DNA of 64,000 nucleotides from Emticicia sp. C21 (GTDB taxonomy: Bacteria; Bacteroidota; Bacteroidia; Cytophagales; Spirosomataceae): the NCBI RefSeq assembly GCF_003418935.1, contig NZ_QVMT01000011.1, forward strand, positions 353-64,352. Direction: 5' to 3'. Of this stretch, positions 7,426 to 15,897 are shown piece after piece (positions within the stretch are counted from its first letter, which is position 1; each line of letters opens with the position of its first letter). Made by a program: the position numbers and the translations under genes. Under the pieces are notes generated by a model. The model searched no databases and was not told the DNA's origin. It was given only the letters and a program-made list of their open reading frames with translations.

Positions 7426-9507
7426 ATGCCAAAATACTTAGTGCTTTTTTTGATGTTTTTAAGCTCATGGGCTTATGCGCAAACTGAAATTAATTTATCT
7501 GATTTTAAGCAATCGAAAGATGTAAAAGCTACAATTCAACAAGAGGTATTGTCTGTGTCTTGGACTTCGGGCAAGGATGAAAAAGCAAAAATTGTGATTG
7601 ATTTTGCAAAAGATAAACCTCTTATAAAAAGCCTTCAACTCATAAAATCGAATGTGGTTAAGGAACTCATGGCAGACCTGAACCCTGCTTTTCTTTTGAC
7701 CGTTGGCAAAAGAGATTTAGTATCACAAAATGGATGGAACATTTTTTTTGATAAAACACATAAAAAGCCATTTCAGAGATTTGCAGTAGAAATGATTAAA
7801 AATGAAGCAACTGTTATTTCAGATGGTAACAGGACTATTGTAAAAATCGGGAAACTAAAGGCAGGCAATTTTTCGGGAAACCTTGAAATAACGCTTTATA
7901 ACAATAGCCCATTGATGAACTTTGCAGCTGTAATGTCCACTGAAATGGATTCTACGGCTATTTTATATGATGCAGGATTATTGAATAAAGGAAAACTTTG
8001 GAAAAATATTTCGTGGCGAAACACTGCCGACCAGTTACAAGCCATATCACCTGCACGCAAAGACACTGTTACACCTTTGGCTGTCAAATACAGAACAATT
8101 GTTGGTAATAATGAGACTGGCAGTGTGGCTGTTTTCCCGGCACCACATCAATATTTTTATCCCCTGGACGAAGCATTCAATCTAAGCTTTACATGGTTTG
8201 GTCAGAATTATGCTAATTTATTTGCAGATTATGGTTTAGGGATTCGCCAGGATTTGAATGGTGATAATCGTTATGTACCTTGGTTTAATGCACCGCCAAA
8301 AACACAACAAAGACTTAATTTTTACTGCTTATTAAGTACCGAAACCGCAGAAAAGGCAATTGAAGAAGTTAAAAAATTCACTCATGGCGATAGGTACAAA
8401 CCTCTGGCACATTATAAAACGATGTCGAGCCACTTCCATAATGAATATGTGATGAATAACATCATTCCCAAAAAGGAAGAAAAAGGAACGCCCGTTTTTG
8501 TAGATGTGTTCAAAAATACGGGAATAGACATTGTGCATTTGGGAGAGTTTCACTATACAGCACACCCCAAAGGACCTGACAGCTTACGTTTGAAAGAATT
8601 AAGAGCTTTGCATGATATGTGCAGTAGATTTTCTGACAAAAAATTCCTTTTGCTGCCAGGTGAAGAACCTAATGAGTTTTATGGAGGACATTGGTTGAGT
8701 TTTTTCCCAAAACCAGTCAATTGGATTATGGCAAGAAGTCCGGAAAAACCCTTTGTTACACAAGACCCTGTTTATGGAAAAGTATATCGTATTGCAAACA
8801 AGTCTGAAATGCTAAAACTCCTCGAATTGGAGAATGGCCTGGCCTGGACAGCCCACGCCCGTACAAAAGGTTCAACGGGCTATCCTGATAAATACAAAGA
8901 AGAAGATTTTTTTAAATCAGACCGCTTTATGGGAGCAGCCTGGAAAAACATTCCCGCCGATTTATCCACTCCAAAAATTGGTAAACGAGTATTAGACTTA
9001 ATGGATGATATGGCTAATTGGGGCTTACGGAAGCACGTAATTGCCGAATCTGATATATTTACCATTCGTCATGAAAATGAAATGTATGCGCATTTAAACG
9101 TGAATTACCTACAAATGGAAACGCTACCACAGTATAAAGATGGTTGGCAACCCGTTTTAGATGCCATGCAAAACGGAAAATTCTTTGTTTCAACAGGAGA
9201 AGTACTGTTGCCCGAATTTACTGTAAATGGAAAAAGCAGTGGCGAAACAATTACCCTGAATGCTAAAAATGCCAATGCAGAAATTATTGTAAAAGGCGAT
9301 TGGACTTTCCCTTTGAATTTTTTAGAAATCATAACGGGAGATGGCAAAAACGTGTTCAGAGAAAAAATAAATCTGAATTATACCTCAGCCTTCGGCAGCG
9401 AAACCTTTAAACTAAAAACAAACTTAAAAGGGAAAAAATGGATAAGGGTTGAGCTTTGGGATGTAGCCACCAACGGGGCTTTTTCGCAGCAGATTTGGAT
9501 TGAGTAA
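7426..9507 (+). CDS. Secreted PHP-like metal-dependent hydrolase (uncharacterised)
   Basis: 693-residue exported protein. A signal peptide (MPKYLVLFLMFLSSWAYAQ) sets the start at 7426 rather than an upstream in-frame ATG at 7384. The first ~320 residues are beta-rich. From about residue 335 there is a run of histidines and acids arranged as in PHP/CehA-type phosphoesterase domains: SHFHNEY (HxH), a GIDIVHLGEFHY strand, LLPGEEPN, GGHW and AWTAHARTKGS. The last ~100 residues form a beta-sandwich. The metal-site reading is inference from motif order; the substrate is unknown. The gene is flanked on both sides by remnants of the same IS family, so it may sit in a rearranged segment. Confidence 0.7.
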   Translation: MPKYLVLFLMFLSSWAYAQTEINLSDFKQSKDVKATIQQEVLSVSWTSGKDEKAKIVIDFAKDKPLIKSLQLIKSNVVKELMADLNPAFLLTVGKRDLVSQNGWNIFFDKTHKKPFQRFAVEMIKNEATVISDGNRTIVKIGKLKAGNFSGNLEITLYNNSPLMNFAAVMSTEMDSTAILYDAGLLNKGKLWKNISWRNTADQLQAISPARKDTVTPLAVKYRTIVGNNETGSVAVFPAPHQYFYPLDEAFNLSFTWFGQNYANLFADYGLGIRQDLNGDNRYVPWFNAPPKTQQRLNFYCLLSTETAEKAIEEVKKFTHGDRYKPLAHYKTMSSHFHNEYVMNNIIPKKEEKGTPVFVDVFKNTGIDIVHLGEFHYTAHPKGPDSLRLKELRALHDMCSRFSDKKFLLLPGEEPNEFYGGHWLSFFPKPVNWIMARSPEKPFVTQDPVYGKVYRIANKSEMLKLLELENGLAWTAHARTKGSTGYPDKYKEEDFFKSDRFMGAAWKNIPADLSTPKIGKRVLDLMDDMANWGLRKHVIAESDIFTIRHENEMYAHLNVNYLQMETLPQYKDGWQPVLDAMQNGKFFVSTGEVLLPEFTVNGKSSGETITLNAKNANAEIIVKGDWTFPLNFLEIITGDGKNVFREKINLNYTSAFGSETFKLKTNLKGKKWIRVELWDVATNGAFSQQIWIE

Positions 9508-9567
9508 CCCAATTTTCTACTTGATATTTAGGCGATGAAGAAGTAATAAGATAATTTTACCTGATAA

Positions 9568-9953
9568 AATTTATATCGAATAAGCTAAATAGCTTAGCTG
9601 CTTTTTCTTTTTAGTTTGATTTTAAAATATCGCCTTTTGCTAAGGTCCGCCACCGCGATTGGTCTTTAAATAAATTAAAATAAACAATAACAAATCTGAC
9701 CACTCAACAAATACACTATTCTTACGGGATTTATATTGACGCTGACAAACTTTACCTTCAATAGTGAAATGGATAAAATAACTCTCCCTACTTGATTGAA
9801 TTCTTTGCATAGTGTTTCAAATTTCTAATTTGTTTAAGCCTGTATAGGCTGGGATGATTTAGTCATCTCCTTTTAAATCCTGGTATCTAAATCGTTTCAT
9901 TTAGCAAAAACGAATACTTATGAAAGCCTTTAATATCTTATTCGATATAAATT
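9568..9953. mobile_element. Internally deleted IS5-type element (MITE-like)
   Basis: A 386-bp segment is bounded by perfect 17-bp inverted repeats AATTTATATCGAATAAG (9568-9584) and its complement (9937-9953). The left ~65 bp match the end of the IS remnant at 7013. The right part holds the start of a transposase gene (9810 leftwards). The middle is deleted, and a GC-rich sequence (9641-9656) sits at the junction. No clear target-site duplication was found. It cannot encode a transposase but could be mobilised in trans by a full-length copy elsewhere. Confidence 0.8.
9640..9810 (-). pseudogene. IS5-family transposase, N-terminal remnant
   Basis: 56 codons from an ATG at 9810, preceded in frame by a stop, so this is the true N-terminus. 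The product has a basic region (VCQRQYKSRKN) and VEWSDLLLFILIYLKTN, which resembles the N-terminal helix-turn-helix region of DDE_Tnp_4 transposases (DxLLFTLIYLK). After KTN the frame enters GC-rich junction DNA (R-G-G-G-P) and stops. It complements the C-terminal remnant at 7068-7361, giving the two ends of one transposase type. Confidence 0.65.
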
Positions 9954-10038
9954 CTATTCTTACAAAATAAATTTTCTCCCAGAACTAAACCATTTTAGAG
10001 CTAGTTTGTCAAAGGCTGACAATCTTATTTAAAAGCGA

Positions 10039-11199
10039 ATGACCGACAAGACATCTACCTTAGAATCCCCAAAACCGCCTGTAAAGGCAATAAAAAAGAA
10101 ATCACCTTTTCGAGAGTGGCTCGACTCAGTCGTTTTCGCCGTTGTAGCTGCCACACTTATCCGTTGGTTGCTATTTGAACCTTATACGATACCCAGTGGC
10201 TCTATGGAAAGCAGTTTGTTAACGGATGACTTTATTTTCGTAAGTAAATTTCATTATGGTACCCGAACACCGAAGACAATTTTGCAAGTACCTCTTACAC
10301 ACCAGAAAATCTGGTTTACGGAGATTCCTTCTTTTCTTGATTGGATTCAATTACCGCAATTCCGATTACCAGGCTTTACAAAACCAAAAAATGGCGATGT
10401 AATTGTTTTTAATTATCCGGGTTGCCCTGAGCGGCCGGATGAATTCGGGGGTTACGATAAATATCCTGTTGACCTCCGTACCAACTATATTAAGCGTTGT
10501 ATTGGTATTCCCGGTGATGCTGTGGAAATGAGAGAAGGACAGACCTATGTAAATGGCAAAATATTTAATAATACTCCTGAAATGCAGATGGAGTATCAAG
10601 TAGAAACCAATACAACCGTAAACGACAAGGTTTTTTATAAATATGGAATTACCGAGTTTGCGCAGGCACTTAGCCCGGAAGGTCAAACAATTTATATCGT
10701 AAAAACCACTCCCAAAGGAATTGCGGATTTGAAAAGCTTGGATTTTGTGAAAAGCGCTAACCTTATTGTACAAGCTAAAGGAGACACCAGCAATGCAAAT
10801 TACAATATTTTTCCATATAACTCTCGCCTGTTCCCATACAATCGTGACAATTTCGGGCCTATTATCGTACCGAAAAAAGGAGTTACGATTCAATTAGATG
10901 AAAAAAATATTGCCATGTATAAGGGTATCATTACCACTTTCGATGGGAACAATGATGCCAAGTACATCAACGGGCAGATTGTGCTTGATGGCAAGCCTAT
11001 TACTTCTTATACTTTTAAGCAGAATTATTACTATATGGTGGGAGACAATCGCCATAGCTCAGACGACTCCCGTTTCTGGGGATTTGTGCCGGAAGACCAT
11101 ATTGTAGGTAAAGCAGTATTGGTCTGGATGTCATTGGATAGAAATGGCAGTTTCTTAAACAGAGTCCGCTGGGGACGTCTGTTGAGCCTTATCAAATAG
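10039..11199 (+). CDS. lepB: Signal peptidase I
   Basis: 386-residue inner-membrane serine protease that removes signal peptides from exported proteins. A cytoplasmic basic N-terminus is followed by one transmembrane helix (about 28-46). The catalytic motifs are the IPSGSM box (Ser55) and YIKRCIGIPGD with the general base Lys153. The C-terminal signature VGDNRHSSDDSRFWGFVP is intact. The catalytic region is split by a long insertion (about residues 75-150 and 165-320), typical of Bacteroidota enzymes, which are longer than the E. coli protein. The many AQ-ending signal peptides in this window are its expected substrates. It is followed by a strong terminator. Confidence 0.95.
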   Translation: MTDKTSTLESPKPPVKAIKKKSPFREWLDSVVFAVVAATLIRWLLFEPYTIPSGSMESSLLTDDFIFVSKFHYGTRTPKTILQVPLTHQKIWFTEIPSFLDWIQLPQFRLPGFTKPKNGDVIVFNYPGCPERPDEFGGYDKYPVDLRTNYIKRCIGIPGDAVEMREGQTYVNGKIFNNTPEMQMEYQVETNTTVNDKVFYKYGITEFAQALSPEGQTIYIVKTTPKGIADLKSLDFVKSANLIVQAKGDTSNANYNIFPYNSRLFPYNRDNFGPIIVPKKGVTIQLDEKNIAMYKGIITTFDGNNDAKYINGQIVLDGKPITSYTFKQNYYYMVGDNRHSSDDSRFWGFVPEDHIVGKAVLVWMSLDRNGSFLNRVRWGRLLSLIK

Positions 11200-11230
11200 G
11201 CTGAAACATTTAGCGGCTATAGTGTATTAT

Positions 11231-11280
11231 CAAGGGTGTTTAAAAGTATCAATTCACTTTTAAACACCCTTGTTCGTTTT
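11231..11280 (+). terminator. Strong terminator after lepB
   Basis: A perfect 17-bp stem (11231-11247 with 11256-11272) around an 8-base loop, then TTCGTTTT. The longest simple hairpin of its type in the window. Confidence 0.88.
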
Positions 11281-11361
11281 ATTTCATATATTTACAGATA
11301 AAACTTCAAAGAGTATCAGAGCATATTTTCGAATAATTAGCTATTTACTTAAAAATATTCC

Positions 11362-12546
11362 TTAGCGCCCATAATAATGGAAATTGGCAAAACGGATAAA
11401 ATTGCCCCAATCATAGGTTGTCATATTATGAATGCCTTCTCTATTGTGATACCCCATAACTGAATGAATGATAGGAGTGTTTGTAGGTGGTGGGGTAAGA
11501 GTCAGGCCTGATTTTTTACCATATAGAGCATACACCTTTTGCGATTCAATTAAAGAAAGGTAAGAGCCTTTAGGGTCAGCCCATAAATCTTCTGTGGCAG
11601 ATGTGGTGTAAACAGGTCTTGGTGCCATCATTGAAATTAACATATGTTGGTCTACAGGTAAGGCATTTTCATTATCATTGAACCGCTTATAATTAGTATT
11701 AAACCAATGCGGAAAAGTAGTATTGATTCGCTTAATTGTCTCACCAAACTGCCTTCTGGCCAAAGCAGCACCGGTATTGCCTGAACAATTCGAAAAAACC
11801 ATAGCAAAGCGTTGATCCTGTGCGCCTGCCCATAGCGCGGCTTTTCCACCACGTGAGTGACCTACAACACTCACTTTGCTGAAATCTATTGCCGCATCAG
11901 TTTTAAAATAATCCATAACCCTACTGGCGGCCCATGCCCATGCACCGATGGCTTTCATACCATTATCTGCCGTGACTTGGTTAGGATATAGCTGCAAAAC
12001 ACCATTCTGATAAGTATCCTTATTGTCTGGTGCTGCATCGCTTACATGAAAAGCCGCTATAGCATAGCCACTATCAATGGCCATTTCGGCAGGCCAGAAT
12101 TCACTTTTCATCTTTCTGCTAGGGTCTGTATTTTCATTACCGCGGTTATTAATTAACAAGAAGACAGGCGAGCTTTTCTTATTAGCATTAGGTGTAAATA
12201 ATATCAGATGAATAGCAACGGACTTCTTGGCTTTTTCTACAGTAATTGTTACTTCCTTTAGACGAGCCTTACCATCCATTGCATTAGGATTATCATTTAC
12301 TGTCTTATAAGTAATGCGGTCATAGCTTTTGGGCATCTGACCATAAATATTTTCTTCAAATAAGGTTAATATTTCCGGTCTTCTTTTTTTCTCCCATTCT
12401 GCTGCCTTGCTAACTGTTTTGCCATCAAGGGTTTTTAATACCTCCGGTAAGGTATAGATTGGTACTTTTGTTTCATCATAATTTTGTCCATAGCCTTTTA
12501 TTAATATAAAAAGCAAACTCAAACAAATCTTAAGTCTTCTAAACAT
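11362..12546 (-). CDS. Glucuronoyl-esterase-like alpha/beta hydrolase (CE15-like)
   Basis: 394-residue exported hydrolase. After the signal peptide (cleavage after KGYGQ, about 21) comes a domain that matches bacterial CE15 proteins: nucleophile elbow VVGHSRGGKAALWAGA (Ser231), the SNCSGNTGAALARR segment, LPVDQHML, the APRPVYTTSA strand with DLWADP, and the catalytic His region GYHNREGIHNM (His373). CE15 enzymes cut ester bonds between glucuronic acid side chains of xylan and lignin alcohols. Assignment to CE15 rather than a general acetylxylan esterase rests on these motifs as I recall them. It may be cotranscribed with the HExxH lipoprotein 58 bp upstream. Confidence 0.75.
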   Translation of the reverse strand: MFRRLKICLSLLFILIKGYGQNYDETKVPIYTLPEVLKTLDGKTVSKAAEWEKKRRPEILTLFEENIYGQMPKSYDRITYKTVNDNPNAMDGKARLKEVTITVEKAKKSVAIHLILFTPNANKKSSPVFLLINNRGNENTDPSRKMKSEFWPAEMAIDSGYAIAAFHVSDAAPDNKDTYQNGVLQLYPNQVTADNGMKAIGAWAWAASRVMDYFKTDAAIDFSKVSVVGHSRGGKAALWAGAQDQRFAMVFSNCSGNTGAALARRQFGETIKRINTTFPHWFNTNYKRFNDNENALPVDQHMLISMMAPRPVYTTSATEDLWADPKGSYLSLIESQKVYALYGKKSGLTLTPPPTNTPIIHSVMGYHNREGIHNMTTYDWGNFIRFANFHYYGR

Positions 12547-12604
12547 GTATGGTTCTTGAAATATGTTTATTGAATTCTATTTAAACTCTATATATTAGCA
12601 AAGT

Positions 12605-13123
12605 TTACTTCGCCCAATCCGGCACAGGTGTTTTATCATTAAAGAGTTCATCAATATAATAATTTCTCCTGGCTGTTTTGTTACAGGTATTATCACCGTC
12701 AATAGGATAAATGCAAGGCTCATATGGCCCATTGTTTTGAATATGCATAATACTGACAGGGGCATTATTGGGCAATAAATCGTTCCGGTGCAACCTATTC
12801 AGAAAACAATGCCCTAGTTCATGAAAAGCCAGAGCTTCGCGATTCTGCTCAGGTACGGAATCCCAACAGATTGGATTAATCACAATCTCGCGTTGTCCTG
12901 ATTTTTCTTTTACAAAATGCCCACAAATTTCAATACTTTCATTATCAAACTTCATAATAAGGTTTTCCAGCTTCACTGTAATATTTCGCTTTTGTGCTTC
13001 AGCTACAAATGATTTCAGATAAGGCTCTAGTTTGGGATCAATCTGATAAACAGTTGGAATTGCTTCCTTTTTGCTACACGAAAGGTTGACTAAAAGTAGG
13101 AGTATTAAAAGTTTATTCTGCAT
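12605..13123 (-). CDS. HExxH-motif lipoprotein (putative metalloprotease)
   Basis: 172 residues. The signal peptide ends in a lipobox (LVNLSC) followed by Ser-Lys-Lys. The centre carries HELGHCFLNRLH: the zinc-binding HExxH with a further His seven residues on, as in metzincin-like or related small peptidases. Six other Cys residues (ICGHF, PICWDS, GHCF, EPCIYP, NTCNK) could form disulfides. No larger peptidase family is recognised, so catalysis is inferred from the motif alone. It reads in the same direction as the CE15-like gene. Confidence 0.65.
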   Translation of the reverse strand: MQNKLLILLLLVNLSCSKKEAIPTVYQIDPKLEPYLKSFVAEAQKRNITVKLENLIMKFDNESIEICGHFVKEKSGQREIVINPICWDSVPEQNREALAFHELGHCFLNRLHRNDLLPNNAPVSIMHIQNNGPYEPCIYPIDGDNTCNKTARRNYYIDELFNDKTPVPDWAK

Positions 13124-13139
13124 AAATTATATCTCTACT

Positions 13140-13147
13140 CAAAGGTA
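13140..13147 (-). promoter_or_regulatory. -7 box upstream of the HExxH lipoprotein
   Basis: The minus strand reads TACCTTTG, matching TAnnTTTG, 16 bp upstream of the ATG at 13123. A TTA rather than TTG lies at the -33 distance. Confidence 0.4.
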
Positions 13148-13268
13148 GATAGAAAAATCTAAGATGTTAAAAGAACTTGAAAATGAATGAAGCAGGAAGG
13201 GAAATGTAAATTGAACATAAAAGTCATGGTTTAAAAATACATTATCTTCCCATGCTATTCGCTAATCG

Positions 13269-13964
13269 TCACTTCTCCTTAAAACTATATAAATAAGGGG
13301 CCTTATGCGCTTTGCCCGAATATTGTTTATCATGGCGGTCAAGGATATTCAGACTCAGTATTTTACGTTGAAAAGTAGTGCGTCGGAGTTTTTCGCCTAA
13401 AATAGCTTCATAAACTTTTTGCAGTTCATTCATGGTAAACAGAGAAGGTAAGAGATTGACACTTACTAACTTCCTTTCAAGGTTATCACGCAAGGTTTGC
13501 AAGGCTTTTTCTACAATCTGATTATGATCTTGCATAAGCGGAGGCAATTTATCAAGCGAATACCAATCGCAAGAATCTGATAGTGCGTCAGGCTTCGGCA
13601 CTACTTTCTCATAGTTTATCAAAGCATAATAAGCTACCGAAATAAATCTATCCAGCATCCAGTAGTTTTCAGGAACATGGTGCCCATTGGCCTCCAGAAT
13701 TGTTTTCATGGCTCCGGCCTGATAACGGGAAACATCACCAAAGGTATAAAACTGTTCCAGATAAATATTGTCTAGCCCTGTTCTTTCCTTTAATCCTCTT
13801 CTTACAGCTGTATTCAAATCTTCATCTATCTTCACAAAGCCGCCGGGTAGGGCAAACAAACCGGTATTATGATATTTCATAATCAATATTTTGAGTTGGT
13901 TACCCGAAAAACCAAAAATGACCGAATCGTAGGCAATATGAGGTAAATATTTTCTTTCTTCCAC
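13269..13964 (-). CDS. Nudix-fold transcriptional regulator (NrtR/AraR-type)
   Basis: 231 residues with an N-terminal Nudix domain (about 10-145) and a C-terminal winged helix (about 165-225, FTMNELQKVYEAILGEKLRRTTFQRKI). The Nudix box reads GGFVKIDEDLNTAVRRGL then KERTGL. The REUxEE core is degraded (R-G-L-K-E-R), so catalysis is unlikely and the domain should act as a ligand sensor, as in the sugar-responsive AraR and the ADP-ribose-responsive NrtR families. It is divergent from the esterase gene at 14085, with a 25-bp palindrome between them. It is therefore the probable local regulator of the 14-23 kb island. Confidence 0.85.
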   Translation of the reverse strand: MEERKYLPHIAYDSVIFGFSGNQLKILIMKYHNTGLFALPGGFVKIDEDLNTAVRRGLKERTGLDNIYLEQFYTFGDVSRYQAGAMKTILEANGHHVPENYWMLDRFISVAYYALINYEKVVPKPDALSDSCDWYSLDKLPPLMQDHNQIVEKALQTLRDNLERKLVSVNLLPSLFTMNELQKVYEAILGEKLRRTTFQRKILSLNILDRHDKQYSGKAHKAPYLYSFKEK

Positions 13965-13990
13965 TTGAATTGGTGTATTAATTTTTTCTG

Positions 13991-13998
13991 CAAATATA
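13991..13998 (-). promoter_or_regulatory. -7 box of the Nudix regulator gene
   Basis: The minus strand reads TATATTTG, an exact TAnnTTTG match, 27 bp upstream of the regulator start. No clear -33 TTG was found. Confidence 0.45.
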
Positions 13999-14040
13999 AA
14001 TTTTTCAAAAATAAGTATGAATATTTCTAAAAACCAATTA

Positions 14041-14065
14041 TTATTGTCACAAATTGAGACAATAA
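14041..14065 (+). promoter_or_regulatory. Palindromic operator between regulator and esterase
   Basis: Perfect 8-bp arms TTATTGTC (14041-14048) and GACAATAA (14058-14065) are separated by 9 bases. The site lies 19 bp upstream of the esterase start codon and 77 bp from the regulator start. Its size (25 bp, near the 21-bp sites known for NrtR-type regulators) and divergent position suggest it is bound by the Nudix-type regulator. Confidence 0.65.
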
Positions 14066-14084
14066 CTAAATTTTATTAAAGAAA

Positions 14085-15721
14085 ATGAAAAAAATATGCT
14101 ATTTGATTAGCCTGTTTTTTGCGTGTAACATGATGGCACAGGCACAGAACAACAATGCATTTGCTGTACAAACCACTATCGAAAACGGTATAATTGAAGG
14201 GAATTACGACACTAAAACAGGTATTCAGACCTACTTTGGCGTACCATTTGCCAAGCCACCTGTAGGAAATTTAAGATGGAAAGCACCTCAGCCTGTTGAA
14301 AACTGGAAAGGTGTAAAAGAAACCAAAAAATTTTCTGCCAGACCCATGCAGACAGTCGTATTCGGTGATATGAACTCTCGCTCAAATGGCGTAAGTGAAG
14401 ATTGCCTTTACCTGAATGTATGGACCCCTGCTAAACGCAATACGAAAGATTTGCCAGTATTGGTTTACTTCTTTGGTGGTGGTTTCGTAGCCGGAGATGC
14501 TTCTGAGCCTCGCTATGACGGCGAAGCAATGGCCAAAAAAGGAATTGTTGCTGTAACGGTAAACTATCGTTTAAACATCTTCGGTTTCTTTGCTCACCCA
14601 GAATTAAGTGCCGAAGCTCCTTATAAGGCATCAGGTAACTATGGTTTACTGGATCAGGCTGCTGCTTTGAAATGGGTACAGAAAAATATAGCCGCCTTTG
14701 GTGGAGATCCTAAAAAAGTAACTATTGCAGGTGAATCGGCTGGTTCTATTTCAGTAAGTGCGCAAATGGCATCTCCTTTGTCTAGAAATTTGATTGCAGG
14801 AGCCATTGGTGAAAGTGGTGCAGGTATTAACCCTACTTTAGCGCCGGTACCATTGGCTGAAGCTGAGAAAGTAGGTCTGATTTTGCTAAAAACGCAGGTT
14901 ACCCTTCTTTAGCAAAACTAAGAGCTTTGAGTACGCGTGAAGTTTATGAGATTTACAATGAATCAAAAAGATTCGGTTTCCCTACAGTTATAGATGGATA
15001 CTTCTATCCTAAAACTATTCCTCAAATCTTTAATGCTAAAGAACAAGCACAAGTTCCATTGCTATTAGGTTGGAACTCAGCTGAAATTCCAGGGGGGGCA
15101 TTTATGTTTGGTCAGCCTTATAAAGATGAAGCCTATATTGCCCGTGTGAAAAAAGAATATCCGAATGATTCAGAAGAAGTATTGAAACTATATCCACACG
15201 GCTCAGAAAAAGAAATTGAGTTGTCTGCTACGGCATTGGCATCCGACCGTTTCATTGCCTATAGCACCTGGAAATGGTTTGATTTGCACCGCAACAACAG
15301 CTCTCAACCTGTGTATAGATATTTATACAGCAAGGTTCGTCCGCCTTTGGTTGATCAGACATTGGCATCAGGTTTAGCTGGTGGTACTGTTAAGAAAGAT
15401 GGTAATACTCCTAAGGCACCAGAACCTGTGGGCGCACCTCATGCTTGTGAAATTGAGTACTGTATGGGTAACCTGCACTTGATTAAAGAGTACGCATGGA
15501 CACCTGATGACTATAAAACCTCAGAGACTATGATGAACTATTTTGCTAATTTTATCAAAACCGGAAACCCAAATGGGGCTAAATTACCTGATTGGCCAGC
15601 AGCTAAAGCAGGTGACACAACCCCACCGGTGATGATATTAAATGCAGAATCAAAAGCCGAAAACGCCAAAGACGATGCCCGTTATCTGTTTTTGGACAAG
15701 GCTTATGGAAATAATAAGTAA
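14085..15721 (+). pseudogene. Type-B carboxylesterase, frameshifted
   Basis: Restoring one base gives a continuous 545-residue carboxylesterase type B (PF00135) with signal peptide (AQAQ, about 21), nucleophile elbow AGESAG (Ser218), the acidic strand LLGWNSAEIPG and the His loop GAPHACEIEY. The frame breaks near 14877-14881: CTGATTTTGC would have to be CTGGATTTTGC to read L-D-F-A-K. The 5' frame then ends at 14912 and the 3' frame is open to 15721. Domains on both sides are well preserved, so this is a very recent mutation or a sequencing error. An oddity is FFGGGF where most members have HGGGF at the oxyanion hole. It heads the island just behind the operator. Confidence 0.85.
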
Positions 15722-15725
15722 AGAA

Positions 15726-15886
15726 TTGAGTGATTTAGTGAATGAGCGATTGAGGGATTATTATTTACGGCGAACCTAGCCCATAAATTTAAATTACAAT
15801 AATTCTCAAATCGACGAACTTCGTATGAATACGTTACAGTTCAGACAAACTATTCACTAAATCACTCATTCACTCAATCACTAAAT
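15726..15886. repeat. Octamer-arm hairpin element A
   Basis: Two arms of degenerate 8-bp units face each other: 15726-15757 (TTGAGTGA TTTAGTGA ATGAGCGA TTGAGGGA) and its approximate complement 15851-15886, about 93 bp apart. GTTCAGACAAA precedes the right arm, as it does in element D. It fills the gap between the two carboxylesterase genes. Confidence 0.8.
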
Positions 15887-15897
15887 AAAAACTATCA

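Noticed and set aside
10366-10893. 175-codon reverse frame inside lepB
   Set aside because: It is the long shadow of the lepB insertion; no family resemblance and no start signals.
15726-15886. CRISPR or tRNA-like structure from the repeated arms
   Set aside because: Units are degenerate octamers in inverted arms; there are no unique spacers and no tRNA motifs.
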